A DNA stretch of 64,000 nt from Allobosea psychrotolerans (GCF_002917105.1 NZ_PQFZ01000004.1:1-64000); one strand, 5' to 3'; positions 36,350 through 45,542 are shown, numbered from the stretch's first letter. Numbers and translations: made by a program. The notes: generated by a model from the letters alone, not told the origin.

Positions 36350-36572
36350 ACGGAGAATTATTCTACTATATGAGAACGTCAAGCCCAAACACGGGCCTTC
36401 GTCCTCGTCTGCTTCTGACGCAGCGTGAACTCGGCTTTCACCACATTTCCAAGTCTGGGCGCCGCGGCAGGTCGCGTTTCCGGAAAGATTCAGGAATCGG
36501 CGCTTTGATGAGCCTCAAACGACGCTCTTGAAGGGCGCGGGTCGCGAAAGAAGCGACACGGGGGAAGCGGCC

Positions 36573-37340
36573 ATGAATCGCGGTCTTGAACTTCTCGGGC
36601 GTTCCGTCGTCGGGTTCATCACCCGCGGCAAGCCGGAAGCCCGCCGGGTCGACGCCAAGGCGCTGGCCCGGTTGCAATCGGCGTTGCGGCCGGGCGATGT
36701 CCTGCTGGTCGAAGGCAGCATGAAGGTCTCGGCCGCGATCAAGTATCTGACGCAATCGACCTGGTCGCATGCGGCGCTTTACGTCGGGGAGACCGGACAG
36801 TTCAGCGAGCAGGGCGAGCCGCTGGTGCTGGCCGAGGTCGAGATGGATATCGGCTGCGTGCTCTCGCCGCTGTCGAAATACGGCGCCTTCGGCACCCGCA
36901 TCTGCCGTCCCCAGGCGCTAGACCGCGAGGGCCGCGCCATCGTCGTCGATTATGTGCTGGAGCGGCTCGGCACCCAGTACGACCTCAAGAACATCTTCGA
37001 TCTGATGCGCTGGCTGATCCCGATCCCCTGGGCTCCGCCATCATGGCGCCGGCGCATGATCGCGCTCGGCTCGGGCGATCCGACGCGGGCGATCTGTTCC
37101 ACCCTGATCGCGCAGGCTTTTGAGGCGGCGCGATATCCCGTGCTGCCGACCGTCGAATACGCGCAGGCCATGGACGAGGAGGATTTCGAGGAGATCCTGC
37201 ATATCCGGCACCATTCGCTCTACATGCCGCGCGATTTCGACATCTCGCCCTATTTCGCAGTCGTGAAGCCGACGCTGGAGAGCGGCTTCGACTATCGCGC
37301 CCTGACCTGGGCGCCGGAGCCCTGTCTGGCCCAGCAGTAG
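36573..37340 (+). CDS. YiiX/YebB-like permuted NlpC/P60 cysteine hydrolase
   Basis: A 255-residue protein of the permuted papain-like fold. The catalytic His comes first (STWSHAALYVG near residue 70) and the Cys later (TRAICSTLIAQAF near residue 175), the reverse of ordinary NlpC/P60 order and as in YiiX. Such enzymes act on amide or thioester bonds, perhaps of lipids or peptidoglycan. No signal peptide is clear. ATG 36573 has GGGGAAG 8 bases upstream. Confidence 0.82.
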   Translation: MNRGLELLGRSVVGFITRGKPEARRVDAKALARLQSALRPGDVLLVEGSMKVSAAIKYLTQSTWSHAALYVGETGQFSEQGEPLVLAEVEMDIGCVLSPLSKYGAFGTRICRPQALDREGRAIVVDYVLERLGTQYDLKNIFDLMRWLIPIPWAPPSWRRRMIALGSGDPTRAICSTLIAQAFEAARYPVLPTVEYAQAMDEEDFEEILHIRHHSLYMPRDFDISPYFAVVKPTLESGFDYRALTWAPEPCLAQQ

Positions 37341-37427
37341 CTTGCCGCGGCGGAATAGCCGCAAACGCCGCAAACCCTTGGCGGCAAACCCTTGGCGCAA
37401 TGCGGCATCGCTGCTATTCCCGCGCCC

Positions 37428-39233
37428 ATGAGCACTCGCAGTTTCGACAACATCCGCAATTTCTCGATCGTGGCGCATATCGACCACGGCAAATCGACGC
37501 TGGCCGACCGGCTGATTCAGACCACCGGTACGGTGGCGGCGCGTGACATGAGCGAGCAGATGCTCGACTCGATGGATATCGAGAAAGAGCGCGGCATCAC
37601 CATCAAGGCCCAGACGGTGCGGCTCGACTACCGCGCCCAGGATGGCAAGGATTACATCCTGAACCTGATGGACACGCCCGGCCATGTCGACTTCGCCTAT
37701 GAGGTCTCGCGCTCGCTGGCGGCCTGCGAAGGGTCTCTCCTGGTCGTCGACGCCTCGCAGGGCGTCGAGGCGCAGACGCTCGCCAATGTCTACCAGGCGC
37801 TCGATGCGGGCCATGAGATCGTCACGGTCCTGAACAAGATCGACCTGCCTGCGGCCGAGCCCGAGCGCATCAAGCAGCAGATCGAGGACGTGATCGGGCT
37901 CGACGCCTCCGAGGCGGTGCCGATCTCGGCCAAGACCGGCATCAACATCGAGGGCGTGCTCGAGGCGATCGTCACCAGGCTGCCGGCGCCCAAGGGCGAT
38001 CTCGAAGCGCCGCTGAAATGCCTGCTGGTCGATTCCTGGTATGATGCCTATCTCGGCGTCGTCGTGCTGGTGCGCGTCATCGACGGCGTGCTGAAGAAGA
38101 ACATGACGATCCGCATGATGCGCGCCAACGCCGCCTATGGCGTCGACCGCGTCGGCGTGTTCAAGCCCAAGATGCTCGAGGTCAAGGAACTCGGCCCCGG
38201 CGAGGTCGGTTTCTTCACCGCCTCGATCAAGGAGGTCGCGGATACCGCGGTCGGCGATACCATCACCGACGACAAGCGCCAGACGGCAAACGCGCTGCCG
38301 GGCTTCAAGCCGGTGCAGCCCGTGGTGTTCTGCGGCATCTTCCCGGTCGACGCCGCCGATTTCGAGGTGCTTCGCAGCGCGATGTCGCGGCTTCGCCTGA
38401 ACGACGCCAGCTTCTCCTATGAGATGGAGACCTCGGCCGCGCTCGGCTTCGGCTTCCGCTGCGGCTTCCTTGGGCTGCTGCATCTGGAGATCATCCAGGA
38501 GCGGTTGGAGCGCGAGTTCAACCTCAACCTGATCTCGACCGCGCCGTCGGTGGTCTACCATCTCAAGCTGCGCGATGGCTCGGTGCTCGAACTGCATAAT
38601 CCGGCCGATATGCCCGATGTGATGAAGATCGAGACGATCGAGGAACCCTGGATCAAGGCGACGATCTTCACGCCGGACGAATATCTCGGCTCGGTCTTGA
38701 AGCTCTGCCAGGACCGTCGCGGCGTCCAGACCGATCTCAGCTATGTCGGCTCCCGCGCCAAGGTCGTCTACGACCTGCCGCTGAACGAGGTCGTGTTCGA
38801 TTTCTACGACCGGCTGAAGTCGATCTCGAAGGGCTACGCGTCCTTCGACTACGCCATCACCGATTATCGCGAGGGCGACCTCGTGCGCATGTCGATCCTG
38901 GTCAATGCCGAGCCGGTCGATGCGCTCTCGATGCTGGTGCACCGCTCGCGCGCCGACGCACGCGGCCGCGCCATGTGCGAGAAGCTCAAGGACCTGATCC
39001 CGCCGCATATGTTCCAGATCCCGGTCCAGGCGGCGATCGGCGGCAAGATCATCGCCCGCGAGACCATCCGGGCGCTGCGCAAGGACGTGACCGCCAAATG
39101 CTATGGCGGCGACGCCACCCGCAAGCGCAAGCTTCTGGAGAAGCAGAAGGAAGGCAAGAAGAAGATGCGGCAGTTCGGCAAGGTCGAAATCCCGCAGGAA
39201 GCCTTCATCGCTGCGCTGAAGATGGACAGCTGA
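37428..39233 (+). CDS. lepA: Translation elongation factor 4
   Basis: A 601-residue ribosome-associated GTPase. G1 AHIDHGKST, the switch DTPGHVDF and the NKIDLP box are present, and the LepA-specific C-terminal domain ends [23 protein letters not shown]. Length matches the family (about 600). The ATG at 37428 is preceded by short tandem copies of CAAACCCTTGGCG in the 87-base gap after the YiiX-like gene. Confidence 0.97.
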   Translation: MSTRSFDNIRNFSIVAHIDHGKSTLADRLIQTTGTVAARDMSEQMLDSMDIEKERGITIKAQTVRLDYRAQDGKDYILNLMDTPGHVDFAYEVSRSLAACEGSLLVVDASQGVEAQTLANVYQALDAGHEIVTVLNKIDLPAAEPERIKQQIEDVIGLDASEAVPISAKTGINIEGVLEAIVTRLPAPKGDLEAPLKCLLVDSWYDAYLGVVVLVRVIDGVLKKNMTIRMMRANAAYGVDRVGVFKPKMLEVKELGPGEVGFFTASIKEVADTAVGDTITDDKRQTANALPGFKPVQPVVFCGIFPVDAADFEVLRSAMSRLRLNDASFSYEMETSAALGFGFRCGFLGLLHLEIIQERLEREFNLNLISTAPSVVYHLKLRDGSVLELHNPADMPDVMKIETIEEPWIKATIFTPDEYLGSVLKLCQDRRGVQTDLSYVGSRAKVVYDLPLNEVVFDFYDRLKSISKGYASFDYAITDYREGDLVRMSILVNAEPVDALSMLVHRSRADARGRAMCEKLKDLIPPHMFQIPVQAAIGGKIIARETIRALRKDVTAKCYGGDATRKRKLLEKQKEGKKKMRQFGKVEIPQEAFIAALKMDS

Positions 39234-39275
39234 GGCGCCAGGGCAACCGCGTGCGGCATGTGGGACGATCTGCCC

Positions 39276-40163
39276 TCAGGTGAAGAAGTCCTTGGGGATG
39301 CTGAGGAACCAAGTGCTGTCATAACGCTTGAGCGTCGATGTGTCGTCGCGGAACGCCTGTTTGAGGCGGGCATTGACCTCCGGGTTGAAGAGCGGGCCTG
39401 AAATCTTCGGTAGCGCCAGCACCTCGTCCGCATTGGGGCTTGGTCCCGACACGATCGTATCGAAGGACAGGCTCGAGGCATTCTGAACGATCAGTGGTTT
39501 TCCCCGACGGTATTTGAGCTCGAAGTTCCAGGTCGTCGCCCAGCGGAAGCCGGCGATCGGTTCGAGGTCGTGCCCCGTCTTCTTCCTCTCGCAAAGCAGC
39601 GCGTGGAACGAGAGCACGTATTTAACCGAGTGCAGGTGGTTCTTGATCGCGTTGCTGCCCTTGAAGTCGGGGTTCTTGTTGATCATCGTCAATGGGAAGA
39701 CGAGGTTGGGATGGTCCTGCTGCGGGCAGGTGATCGTGCCGTCCGCAGCGCGTTTTTCCCGGGCCAAGGCATCGGGCGCGCTCCAGGGGCGATGGGTCGT
39801 GCTGCCGTCGGGCAAGGTGGTGGCGTCAAGGCCGAGTTCCACGCTGATCGAACCCAGCGCCGGCTTCTCACCGGCATAGGTCGCAAAAAAGGTCCCGAAG
39901 AGCGCGGTTTGCGAGTAGCCGTATTCGAAATCGTCGGCCTTGGTGCCGGCCTTGAGCTTGAAGCCGCTTGCCCCGCTCCAGGCGGCGCCCGTGATGATGT
40001 CCTCGATTTTCCTCCCGGCCTCCAACCCGGCGAGTTCAGGCCGTTTGCAGCCTTGCGTGAGATGCAGCACCGCGAAGTTCGGCGTGAAGTCCAGCGCCGG
40101 TTTCGCAAGGTTAGTGACGAAGCTGTGCTTCAGCGAGGAAAGATCGACACTGCTGGCAACCAT
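39276..40163 (-). CDS. Protein of unknown function, paired with a PGBD-like protein
   Basis: A 295-residue protein with no signal peptide, no membrane segment and no family I can name. It is rich in short beta-like stretches (FKLKAGTKADDFEYGYSQTALFG, WNFELKYRRGKPLIVQ). The gene is more AT-rich than its neighbours. It lies 40 bases after the PGBD-like gene on the same strand, so the two look like a transcription unit, inserted between lepA and a HAD gene. The shape of the pair suggests a horizontally gained two-gene module. Confidence 0.75.
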   Translation of the reverse strand: MVASSVDLSSLKHSFVTNLAKPALDFTPNFAVLHLTQGCKRPELAGLEAGRKIEDIITGAAWSGASGFKLKAGTKADDFEYGYSQTALFGTFFATYAGEKPALGSISVELGLDATTLPDGSTTHRPWSAPDALAREKRAADGTITCPQQDHPNLVFPLTMINKNPDFKGSNAIKNHLHSVKYVLSFHALLCERKKTGHDLEPIAGFRWATTWNFELKYRRGKPLIVQNASSLSFDTIVSGPSPNADEVLALPKISGPLFNPEVNARLKQAFRDDTSTLKRYDSTWFLSIPKDFFT

Positions 40164-40203
40164 GGCTGGATCTTCCGAGCGGGTGTGGCGAGAGAGGAGA
40201 CCA

Positions 40204-40581
40204 TCAAACTGCCCAGTGCTTCAGCCGGCCCGCGCTGGCGCGGCTGAACGGCACAATGGCATTGGCCCGTTCCAAGGCGAAGATCTCGGCGTCGAGCACC
40301 GTTATGGTCATGATCCCGACGATGTCATCGGGTTTGGTCTGGTAGCTGCGATTGATGATCTGCCGTTTCGTCTTGTAGTTCAAAACGGCCGCGGCGGTTG
40401 TCTTGCCGTAGGTCTCGGCATCGATCTCGGACTGTGCGATCGCTGCGTTTTCCAGAACGAGCAGCGCGTATTGGAGCAGGGCGACGAATTCGCCCTTCTG
40501 GCCTGCCGTGACATGGCTTGAGTTGCTCGTCGAGCACGCATTCAGTCGCGCATTGCCGGAGAACAGTCGGCTTCTCAGCAT
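40204..40581 (-). CDS. Short peptidoglycan-binding-like domain protein
   Basis: A 125-residue protein. The middle (GQKGEFVALLQYALL, then DAETYGKTTAAAVLNYK, RQIINRSYQTK and DDIVGIMTITVLD) has the G-x2-V-x2-LQ ... YG-x2-T-x2-AV pattern of PG_binding_1 modules. I recall very similar sequence in bacterial proteins of unknown role. There is no Sec signal, so export, if any, must use another route. It is the first gene of the unknown pair; a degraded copy of the GAGCGAAG...TTCGCG dispersed repeat lies upstream. Confidence 0.72.
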   Translation of the reverse strand: MLRSRLFSGNARLNACSTSNSSHVTAGQKGEFVALLQYALLVLENAAIAQSEIDAETYGKTTAAAVLNYKTKRQIINRSYQTKPDDIVGIMTITVLDAEIFALERANAIVPFSRASAGRLKHWAV

Positions 40582-40649
40582 GACGGCCTCACTGCGGCGT
40601 TTCCGTTACGGAAATCTACCATCACGAGCAGCTCGCACGCGGTCAAGCG

Positions 40650-40735
40650 ACGAGTTCGGCTTCACCGACTTCGCTGCTGAAGCTTTCGAGCGAAGCGGGC
40701 GCGTTCGCGTAAAGAAGACGCGTTGAAGCAAAGAG
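40650..40735. repeat. Degraded dispersed repeat (GAGCGAAG...GTTCGCGTAAAGAA type)
   Basis: At 40688-40725, TTCGAGCGAAGCGGGCGCGT and the following TCGCGTAAAGAAGACGCGTT match, with changes, the TTTTCGAGCGNAGTGG...GGTTCGCGTGAAGAAACGCG element seen intact at 44671-44731. I recognise it as common in Hyphomicrobiales. It marks the boundary between the unknown gene pair and the HAD phosphatase gene. Confidence 0.6.
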
Positions 40736-40738
40736 CCT

Positions 40739-41359
40739 TTAGACCATCGCGCCCAACCCCCGCAGCTCCGCCCGCAGATCGATCGGCTCGACGAAGTGCA
40801 CGGCCTGCATGCCGATCGCACGCGCCGCTTCGACATTCTTGCGGCTGTCGTCGATGAAGATGCAGTCAGGTGCGTTCAGGGCATAGCGTTCCAGCAGCGT
40901 GCGGTAGATTTCGATATCCGGCTTGATCAGGCCTTCATGCGCCGAGACGATCGCGCCGTCGAAGCTTTGCAGGAAGGGAAAGCGGATCAGGCATTCCGCC
41001 CATTTCTCGCGCGAGAAATTGGTGATGGCATAGACTTTCTCGCCCTTCGCCTTGAGTTCGGCGAGCAGCGCGACATTGTCCTCGATCACGCCGGGCACCG
41101 TCTCGTGCCAGCGTTCGTCGAAGGCCTTGATCTCACGTTCCCATTCGGGGTGGGACGCGACCAGGAGCGCCACGGCCTCCTCCCAGGAGCGGCCGCGATC
41201 CTGCTCGATGTTCCAGGCGGCGGTGCAGACATTCTGCATGAACCAGTCGAGCTTCGCGGGATCGGGAATCAATTCGCGATAGAGCAGGCGCGGATCCCAG
41301 CGGAGCAGGACGTTGCCGACATCGAAGACGACGGTGGGGGAGGTTTGGGTCGGCATCAT
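40739..41359 (-). CDS. HAD-family phosphatase
   Basis: A 206-residue subfamily IA hydrolase. Motif I is VVFDVGNVLLRWD, motif II TNFSREKW, motif III Lys in GLIKPDIEIYR and motif IV FIDDSRKNVEAA. Motif I reads DxGNV, as in YihX-like phosphatases, which dephosphorylate sugar phosphates such as glucose-1-phosphate. The ATG at 41359 overlaps the brnA stop by ATGA, so it is coupled to the toxin-antitoxin genes. Substrate is unknown. Confidence 0.92.
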   Translation of the reverse strand: MMPTQTSPTVVFDVGNVLLRWDPRLLYRELIPDPAKLDWFMQNVCTAAWNIEQDRGRSWEEAVALLVASHPEWEREIKAFDERWHETVPGVIEDNVALLAELKAKGEKVYAITNFSREKWAECLIRFPFLQSFDGAIVSAHEGLIKPDIEIYRTLLERYALNAPDCIFIDDSRKNVEAARAIGMQAVHFVEPIDLRAELRGLGAMV

Positions 41360-41622
41360 GAAGTCCGCTTGAGTTGGGAACGGGCATAGGTTTCGAGAAC
41401 GGCGTTCATGCGGGTCTGATAGCCGCGGCCCTGGGCTTTATAGGCTTCCAGGACCGATTTCTTGACGCGCAGAGTCACCAGTTGCGTACGGTCGGGCTCG
41501 ACCAGCTTCGCGTTTTTCCAGAAGGACTCGTCCAGCTCGGGGATGCCGCTGAAATCGATTTCGTCGTCCTTGAGCGCGGCGAGAGCCTCGGGCGACAGCG
41601 GTTTGTCATAGGGAGGTTTCAT
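41356..41622 (-). CDS. brnA: BrnA antitoxin
   Basis: An 88-residue type II antitoxin. The N-terminal part (SPEALAALKDDEIDFSGIPELDESFWKNAKL) binds the toxin, and the C-terminal ribbon-helix-helix-like part (VTLRVKKSVLEAYKAQGRGYQTRMNAVLETYA) binds DNA; both parts match the BrnA family. The start at 41622 lies inside the end of brnT (17-base overlap), the usual toxin-first order. It should repress the operon and neutralise BrnT. Confidence 0.92.
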   Translation of the reverse strand: MKPPYDKPLSPEALAALKDDEIDFSGIPELDESFWKNAKLVEPDRTQLVTLRVKKSVLEAYKAQGRGYQTRMNAVLETYARSQLKRTS

Positions 41623-41881
41623 AGCGCTGCCTTTCCTTTTGAGAGGCCGGTCGGGCCGAGATGATGCAGATGCGACCATCACGGTCGGTATGCACGACGA
41701 CGAGCACGACAAACCCGTCGATGACGCCGATGCTGATCTCGCGAACCTCGCCATAATCGACGCGATCATCGACCCAGCTCAGCGCCGGTCCCTCGAAAAT
41801 GCGTTTCGCGAATTCGAAGGCGAGGCCATGCTTGGCGACATTGGCAGCGTCCTTCTCGGAATCCCATTCGAATTCAGGCGT
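41606..41881 (-). CDS. brnT: BrnT toxin, RNase-like, with ACG in place of a start codon
   Basis: The frame reads EFEWDSEKDAANVAKHG, then IFEGPALSWVDD, GFVVLVVVHTDRDG and CIISARPASQKERQRYE, a full-length BrnT-type ribonuclease toxin of 91 residues. No ATG, GTG or TTG exists in frame between an upstream TGA and EFEWD. The only plausible initiator is ACG at 41881 (ACG-CCT-GAA), one base from the expected ATG. Either the toxin is made weakly from ACG or the gene is silenced by a start mutation. The rest of the frame is intact and it overlaps brnA. Confidence 0.8.
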   Translation of the reverse strand, partial: TPEFEWDSEKDAANVAKHGLAFEFAKRIFEGPALSWVDDRVDYGEVREISIGVIDGFVVLVVVHTDRDGRICIISARPASQKERQRYETSL

Positions 41882-41884
41882 GCT

Positions 41885-41899
41885 ACTACGATTTGTAGT
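41885..41899 (-). promoter_or_regulatory. Operator-like palindrome before brnT
   Basis: ACTAC at 41885-41889 and GTAGT at 41895-41899 form a perfect 5-bp inverted repeat with a 5-base spacer, three bases upstream of the ACG of brnT. BrnA-family antitoxins repress their own promoters through palindromes at this position, so this is the likely operator. Confidence 0.55.
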
Positions 41900-42001
41900 T
41901 ACGTTCCAGTTTCATCCTCACGCCCTTGTGTGCAGACGTGCAAGACAGAGGCAAGAGCTGTCGCGTATCTCCATGGGGTGAACGGCAAACGGGAGAATGG
42001 C

Positions 42002-42892
42002 GTGGACGGATGGCTGCCATGGCTGGATCGGCAGGGGCGGTTCTCGGCCTTGCGTGCGCTTGCTTTCGCGCTGGTGCTCGTGCCGGCCTTGATCCTGGCC
42101 TATGAGGCCTGGGCCGGCCAGCTCGGCTCGAAACCCTGGACGCGAGCGGTGCATGACACCGGCACCTGGGCGATCCGATTGCTCCTGGTCACGCTCGCGG
42201 TCTCGCCGCTCCGGCGCATTCTCGACTGGGGCAAGCTGCTGGGCATCCGCCGGATGCTCGGCCTCTCCGTGCTGGCCTATGCAGCGGGGCATCTGACGCT
42301 CTATTGCATCGACCTCGCCTTCGACTGGGGCCTGATCATCTCCGAGATCGTCAAGCGCTTCTATCTGACGATCGGCTTCACCGCGCTCGTCGGCCTGACC
42401 GCGCTCGGCGTCACCTCGACCGACGGCATGATTCGCCGGATGGGCGCGAAGAGCTGGCAGCGGCTGCACAATCTCGTCTACCTGATCACCGGGCTGGGCC
42501 TGCTGCATTTCGCCCTGCAGTCGAAGATCGACGTCACCCAGCCGGCGCTGCTGAACGGGCTCTTCGCGCTGCTCTTGCTCTATCGCGGGCTGAACCGATG
42601 GAAGATCGCGATGACCACCCCGGTGCTGATTGCAGCGGCGCTTCTGACCGGGCTCGCCACGGCGCTCTGCGAAACGGCCTGGTATGCCTTGACCAGCGGT
42701 GTCTCGGCCTGGGACGTCTTCCAGGCCAACGCCGATGTGCTGGTCTATCAGGATCTCGGCTTCCTGCGGCCGGGGCATTGGGTGGCGCTGGTCGGGCTCG
42801 GCGTCGCGGCCGTTCATGCCTGGCGGGCTCCAGCGGCCAAGCCGCGCCGGGCGCGCCGCAGCGATGGCGTTCCGGCACGGACGGGCGCTTGA
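42002..42892 (+). CDS. msrQ: Protein-methionine-sulfoxide reductase heme-binding subunit MsrQ
   Basis: A 296-residue inner-membrane protein of about six segments with the ferric-reductase-like core. Candidate heme histidines lie in AAGHLTLY, RLHNLVYL and LLHFAL, as in MsrQ/YedZ. It passes electrons to periplasmic MsrP, but msrP is not adjacent here. The GTG at 42002 has GGAG 6 bases upstream; another GTG at 41978 is possible. It runs divergent from brnT. Confidence 0.88.
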   Translation: MDGWLPWLDRQGRFSALRALAFALVLVPALILAYEAWAGQLGSKPWTRAVHDTGTWAIRLLLVTLAVSPLRRILDWGKLLGIRRMLGLSVLAYAAGHLTLYCIDLAFDWGLIISEIVKRFYLTIGFTALVGLTALGVTSTDGMIRRMGAKSWQRLHNLVYLITGLGLLHFALQSKIDVTQPALLNGLFALLLLYRGLNRWKIAMTTPVLIAAALLTGLATALCETAWYALTSGVSAWDVFQANADVLVYQDLGFLRPGHWVALVGLGVAAVHAWRAPAAKPRRARRSDGVPARTGA

Positions 42893-43036
42893 AGGCGGAG
42901 CCGATCTTTCATGGTTGGCAGCCCGCGTCGCAGGCTCTAACCCTGTGGCATGCCTGTCGATCCTCACGCTGAGCCTGTCGAAGATGTCGCCGCCGCCGAT
43001 CTTGCCTCGGAGGGCATCGAGCCGTCCTCGGAGCGT

Positions 43037-44674
43037 ATGTCGCCCTTCGTGCCGCTGCAGCAGCCGATATTCCGCAAAGTCTGGTTCGCCAGCCTCGCCT
43101 CGAATTTCGGCGGGTTGATCCAGGCTGTCGGCGCCTCCTGGATGATGACCTCGATCGCGGCCTCGCCCGACATGGTCGCGCTGGTACAGGCCTCGACGAC
43201 GCTGCCGGTCATGCTGTTCTCGCTGGCCGCGGGGGCGATCTCGGACAATTACGACCGCCGCAAGATCATGTTGACCGCGCAGGGCTTCATGTTCGTGGTC
43301 TCGATCGCGCTCGCGGCGTTTTCCTGGTCCGGGCTGATCACGCCCTGGTGGCTGCTGACCTTCACCTTCCTGATCGGCTGCGGCACGGCCTTGAACAACC
43401 CGGCCTGGCAGTCTTCCGTCGGCGATATGGTGCCGCGCCGGGACGTGCCCGCCGCGGTGACGCTGAACAGCGTCGCCTTCAACATCGCCCGCAGCGTCGG
43501 GCCAGCGATCGGCGGCGCAATCGTCGCGGCGGCCGGAGCCTTCGCCGCCTTCGCCATCAATGCGCTGAGCTATATCGCACTGATCACGGTGCTGGCGCGC
43601 TGGCAGCCGCCCAGGGTCGAGCGCCTGTTGCCGCGCGAAACGCTCTGGATCGCAATGGGCGCGGGGCTGCGCTATGTCGCGATGTCGCCCAACATCCGCA
43701 GCGTCATCCTGCGCGCCTTCGCCTTCGGCTTCGGCGGCATCGTCACTCTCGCCTTGCTGCCGCTGATCGCGCGCGACCTCATCCAGGGCGGTCCGCTGAT
43801 CTTCGGCGTGCTGCTTGGAGCCTTCGGGGTCGGCGCGGTCGGCGGCGCCTTCATGAGCGCAAGGCTGCGCCGGTTGCTCACCACCGAGGCGTTGGTGCGG
43901 GCGACTTTCGTCGCCTTCGCCGTCTCCGTTGCGCTGATCGCCGTCAGCACGAGCCTGTGGCTGACCATGCCGGCGCTCTGCATCGGCGGCGCCTGCTGGG
44001 TTTTGACGCTCTCGACCTTCAACGCCACGGTGCAGCTCTCGGCACCGCGCTGGGTCGTTGGCCGCGCCTTGGCACTCTATCAGATGGGCGCTTTCGGCGG
44101 CATGGCGATCGGCAGCTGGGCCTGGGGCCGGGCGGTCCTGCATTTCGGCACCGAGCAGGCGCTGCTGATGGCGGCCGTCATCCTCCTGGTCGGCGCGGCG
44201 CTCGGCCTGCGCTACGCGCTGCCGCCGCTGGAGGCGCTCAACCTCGATCCGCTGAGCCGCTGGCGCGAGCCCAAGGTCGCAGTCGATATCGAGCCGCGCA
44301 GCGGGCCGGTCATCGTCACGATCGAATACCTGATCCGCGAGGAGGACGTCGTCGTCTTCCTCAACGTCATGGCCGAACGCCGCCGCATTCGCCGCCGCGA
44401 CGGCGCGCGCCACTGGACTTTGCTGCGCGATTTGACCAATGCGGAACTCTGGGTCGAGCGCTACGACAGCCCGACCTGGGTCGAGTACATCCGCCAGAAC
44501 CAGCGCGTCACCCAGGCCGACGCCGAGATCGGCGATCGCGTCCGGGCCTTGCACAAGGGCGAGAACCCGCCTGTCGTCCACCGCATGATCGAGCGCCAGA
44601 CCGGTTCGCTGCCGCGCGCGGCGGCTGTGCAGGCTCAGATGATCACGGAGGCGCTAAGCGATCCGCGCTCCTAG
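43037..44674 (+). CDS. MFS transporter (MFS_3/EntS-like) with C-terminal soluble domain
   Basis: A 545-residue protein. The first 410 residues have about 12 hydrophobic segments with MFS loops (ISDNYDRRKIML). The last 130 form a soluble domain (VIVTIEYLIREEDVVVFLNVMAERRRIRRRDGARHW) resembling the ABM-like tail usual in this family. It is probably a proton-driven exporter; substrate unknown. ATG 43037 gives the family start MSPFVPL; an ATG at 42950 would add 29 repeat-like residues. A dispersed hairpin repeat begins at its stop codon. Confidence 0.87.
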   Translation: MSPFVPLQQPIFRKVWFASLASNFGGLIQAVGASWMMTSIAASPDMVALVQASTTLPVMLFSLAAGAISDNYDRRKIMLTAQGFMFVVSIALAAFSWSGLITPWWLLTFTFLIGCGTALNNPAWQSSVGDMVPRRDVPAAVTLNSVAFNIARSVGPAIGGAIVAAAGAFAAFAINALSYIALITVLARWQPPRVERLLPRETLWIAMGAGLRYVAMSPNIRSVILRAFAFGFGGIVTLALLPLIARDLIQGGPLIFGVLLGAFGVGAVGGAFMSARLRRLLTTEALVRATFVAFAVSVALIAVSTSLWLTMPALCIGGACWVLTLSTFNATVQLSAPRWVVGRALALYQMGAFGGMAIGSWAWGRAVLHFGTEQALLMAAVILLVGAALGLRYALPPLEALNLDPLSRWREPKVAVDIEPRSGPVIVTIEYLIREEDVVVFLNVMAERRRIRRRDGARHWTLLRDLTNAELWVERYDSPTWVEYIRQNQRVTQADAEIGDRVRALHKGENPPVVHRMIERQTGSLPRAAAVQAQMITEALSDPRS

Positions 44675-44731
44675 CGCGTTTTCGAGCGTAGTGGACACCG
44701 GTTCGCGTGAAGAAACGCGGAAACGCTCTAG
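44671..44731. repeat. Dispersed hairpin repeat (GCGTTTTCGAGCG...GAAACGC type)
   Basis: CTAGCGCGTTT at 44671-44681 pairs with AAACGCTCTAG at 44721-44731 (one mismatch), enclosing TTCGAGCG, ACCGG and TTCGCGTGAAG. It is a recognisable Hyphomicrobiales intergenic repeat. It fills the gap between the convergent MFS and uppP genes and overlaps the MFS stop codon, so it may serve as a transcript end for both. Confidence 0.8.
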
Positions 44732-44744
44732 CAAGCGATCGAGA

Positions 44745-45542
44745 TCAGCCGACGATCCACAGGCCCGCCAGGCCGAACAGCCCCACGATGATCCGCCACC
44801 AGGCGAAGATCGCGAACCCGCGCCTGGAGACGTAGTCGAGGAAGCTGCGCACCACGATCAGGGCCGAAAAGAAGGCTGCCACGAAGCCGACCACGATCAG
44901 CAGGGAATCGTCGAAGGTCAGCGTCTTGTAGCTCTTGAGCAGGTCGTAGGCGAAGGCGCCCGCCATGGTCGGCATGGCGAGGAAAAAGGAGAACTCGGCC
45001 GCCGCGCGCTTGCTGGCGCCCAGCAGCATCGCGCCGACGATGGTCGAGCCCGAGCGCGAGACGCCGGGGATCATCGCCAGGCACTGGATGAAGCCGATCT
45101 TGAGGTACATCGGCAGGGGGAAGGTGGTGGCGTCGGTGTGCTTCACCTCGAGTTCGAGCTCGTCGACGACCAGCAGTACGAGCCCGCCTGCGATGAGCGC
45201 GCAGCAGACCAGGAACGGGTTGAACAGCACGCTCTTGATGAAGCCGTGCAGCACCGCGCCGATCAGGGCTGCCGGCAGGAAGGCAACAAGCACGCCGATG
45301 ACGAAGCGCCGGGCGGCGGGGTCGCTGCCCAGGCGCAGCGCGATATCGAGCAGGCGCCGGAAATAGACCAGCATGATCGCCAGGATCGCGCCGAGCTGGA
45401 CCAGCACCTCGAAGGTCTTGCCGTTGGATTCGAAGCCGAGGAAATGCCCGAGCAGCAGGAGATGGCCGGTCGACGAGACCGGCAGGAACTCGGTCAGCCC
45501 CTCGACGATGCCGAGCACGACTGCTTCGATCAGGTTTTGCAT
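44745..45542 (-). CDS. uppP: Undecaprenyl-diphosphatase UppP (BacA)
   Basis: A 265-residue inner-membrane phosphatase that recycles undecaprenyl pyrophosphate to the carrier lipid for cell-wall synthesis. The catalytic motif [14 protein letters not shown] is near residue 15, and [10 protein letters not shown] near residue 165. About eight hydrophobic segments are visible. Overproduction gives bacitracin resistance in other bacteria. It is divergent from the GST gene. Confidence 0.96.
   Translation of the reverse strand: MQNLIEAVVLGIVEGLTEFLPVSSTGHLLLLGHFLGFESNGKTFEVLVQLGAILAIMLVYFRRLLDIALRLGSDPAARRFVIGVLVAFLPAALIGAVLHGFIKSVLFNPFLVCCALIAGGLVLLVVDELELEVKHTDATTFPLPMYLKIGFIQCLAMIPGVSRSGSTIVGAMLLGASKRAAAEFSFFLAMPTMAGAFAYDLLKSYKTLTFDDSLLIVVGFVAAFFSALIVVRSFLDYVSRRGFAIFAWWRIIVGLFGLAGLWIVG

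Noticed and set aside
37041..39008. 655-codon open frame opposite lepA
   Set aside because: Antisense shadow of lepA with repetitive acidic/basic composition.
41918..44581. 887-codon open frame on the minus strand opposite msrQ and the MFS gene
   Set aside because: Arg/Asp/Glu-rich low-complexity translation, the typical mirror of GC-rich coding DNA; the plus-strand genes have clear family motifs.
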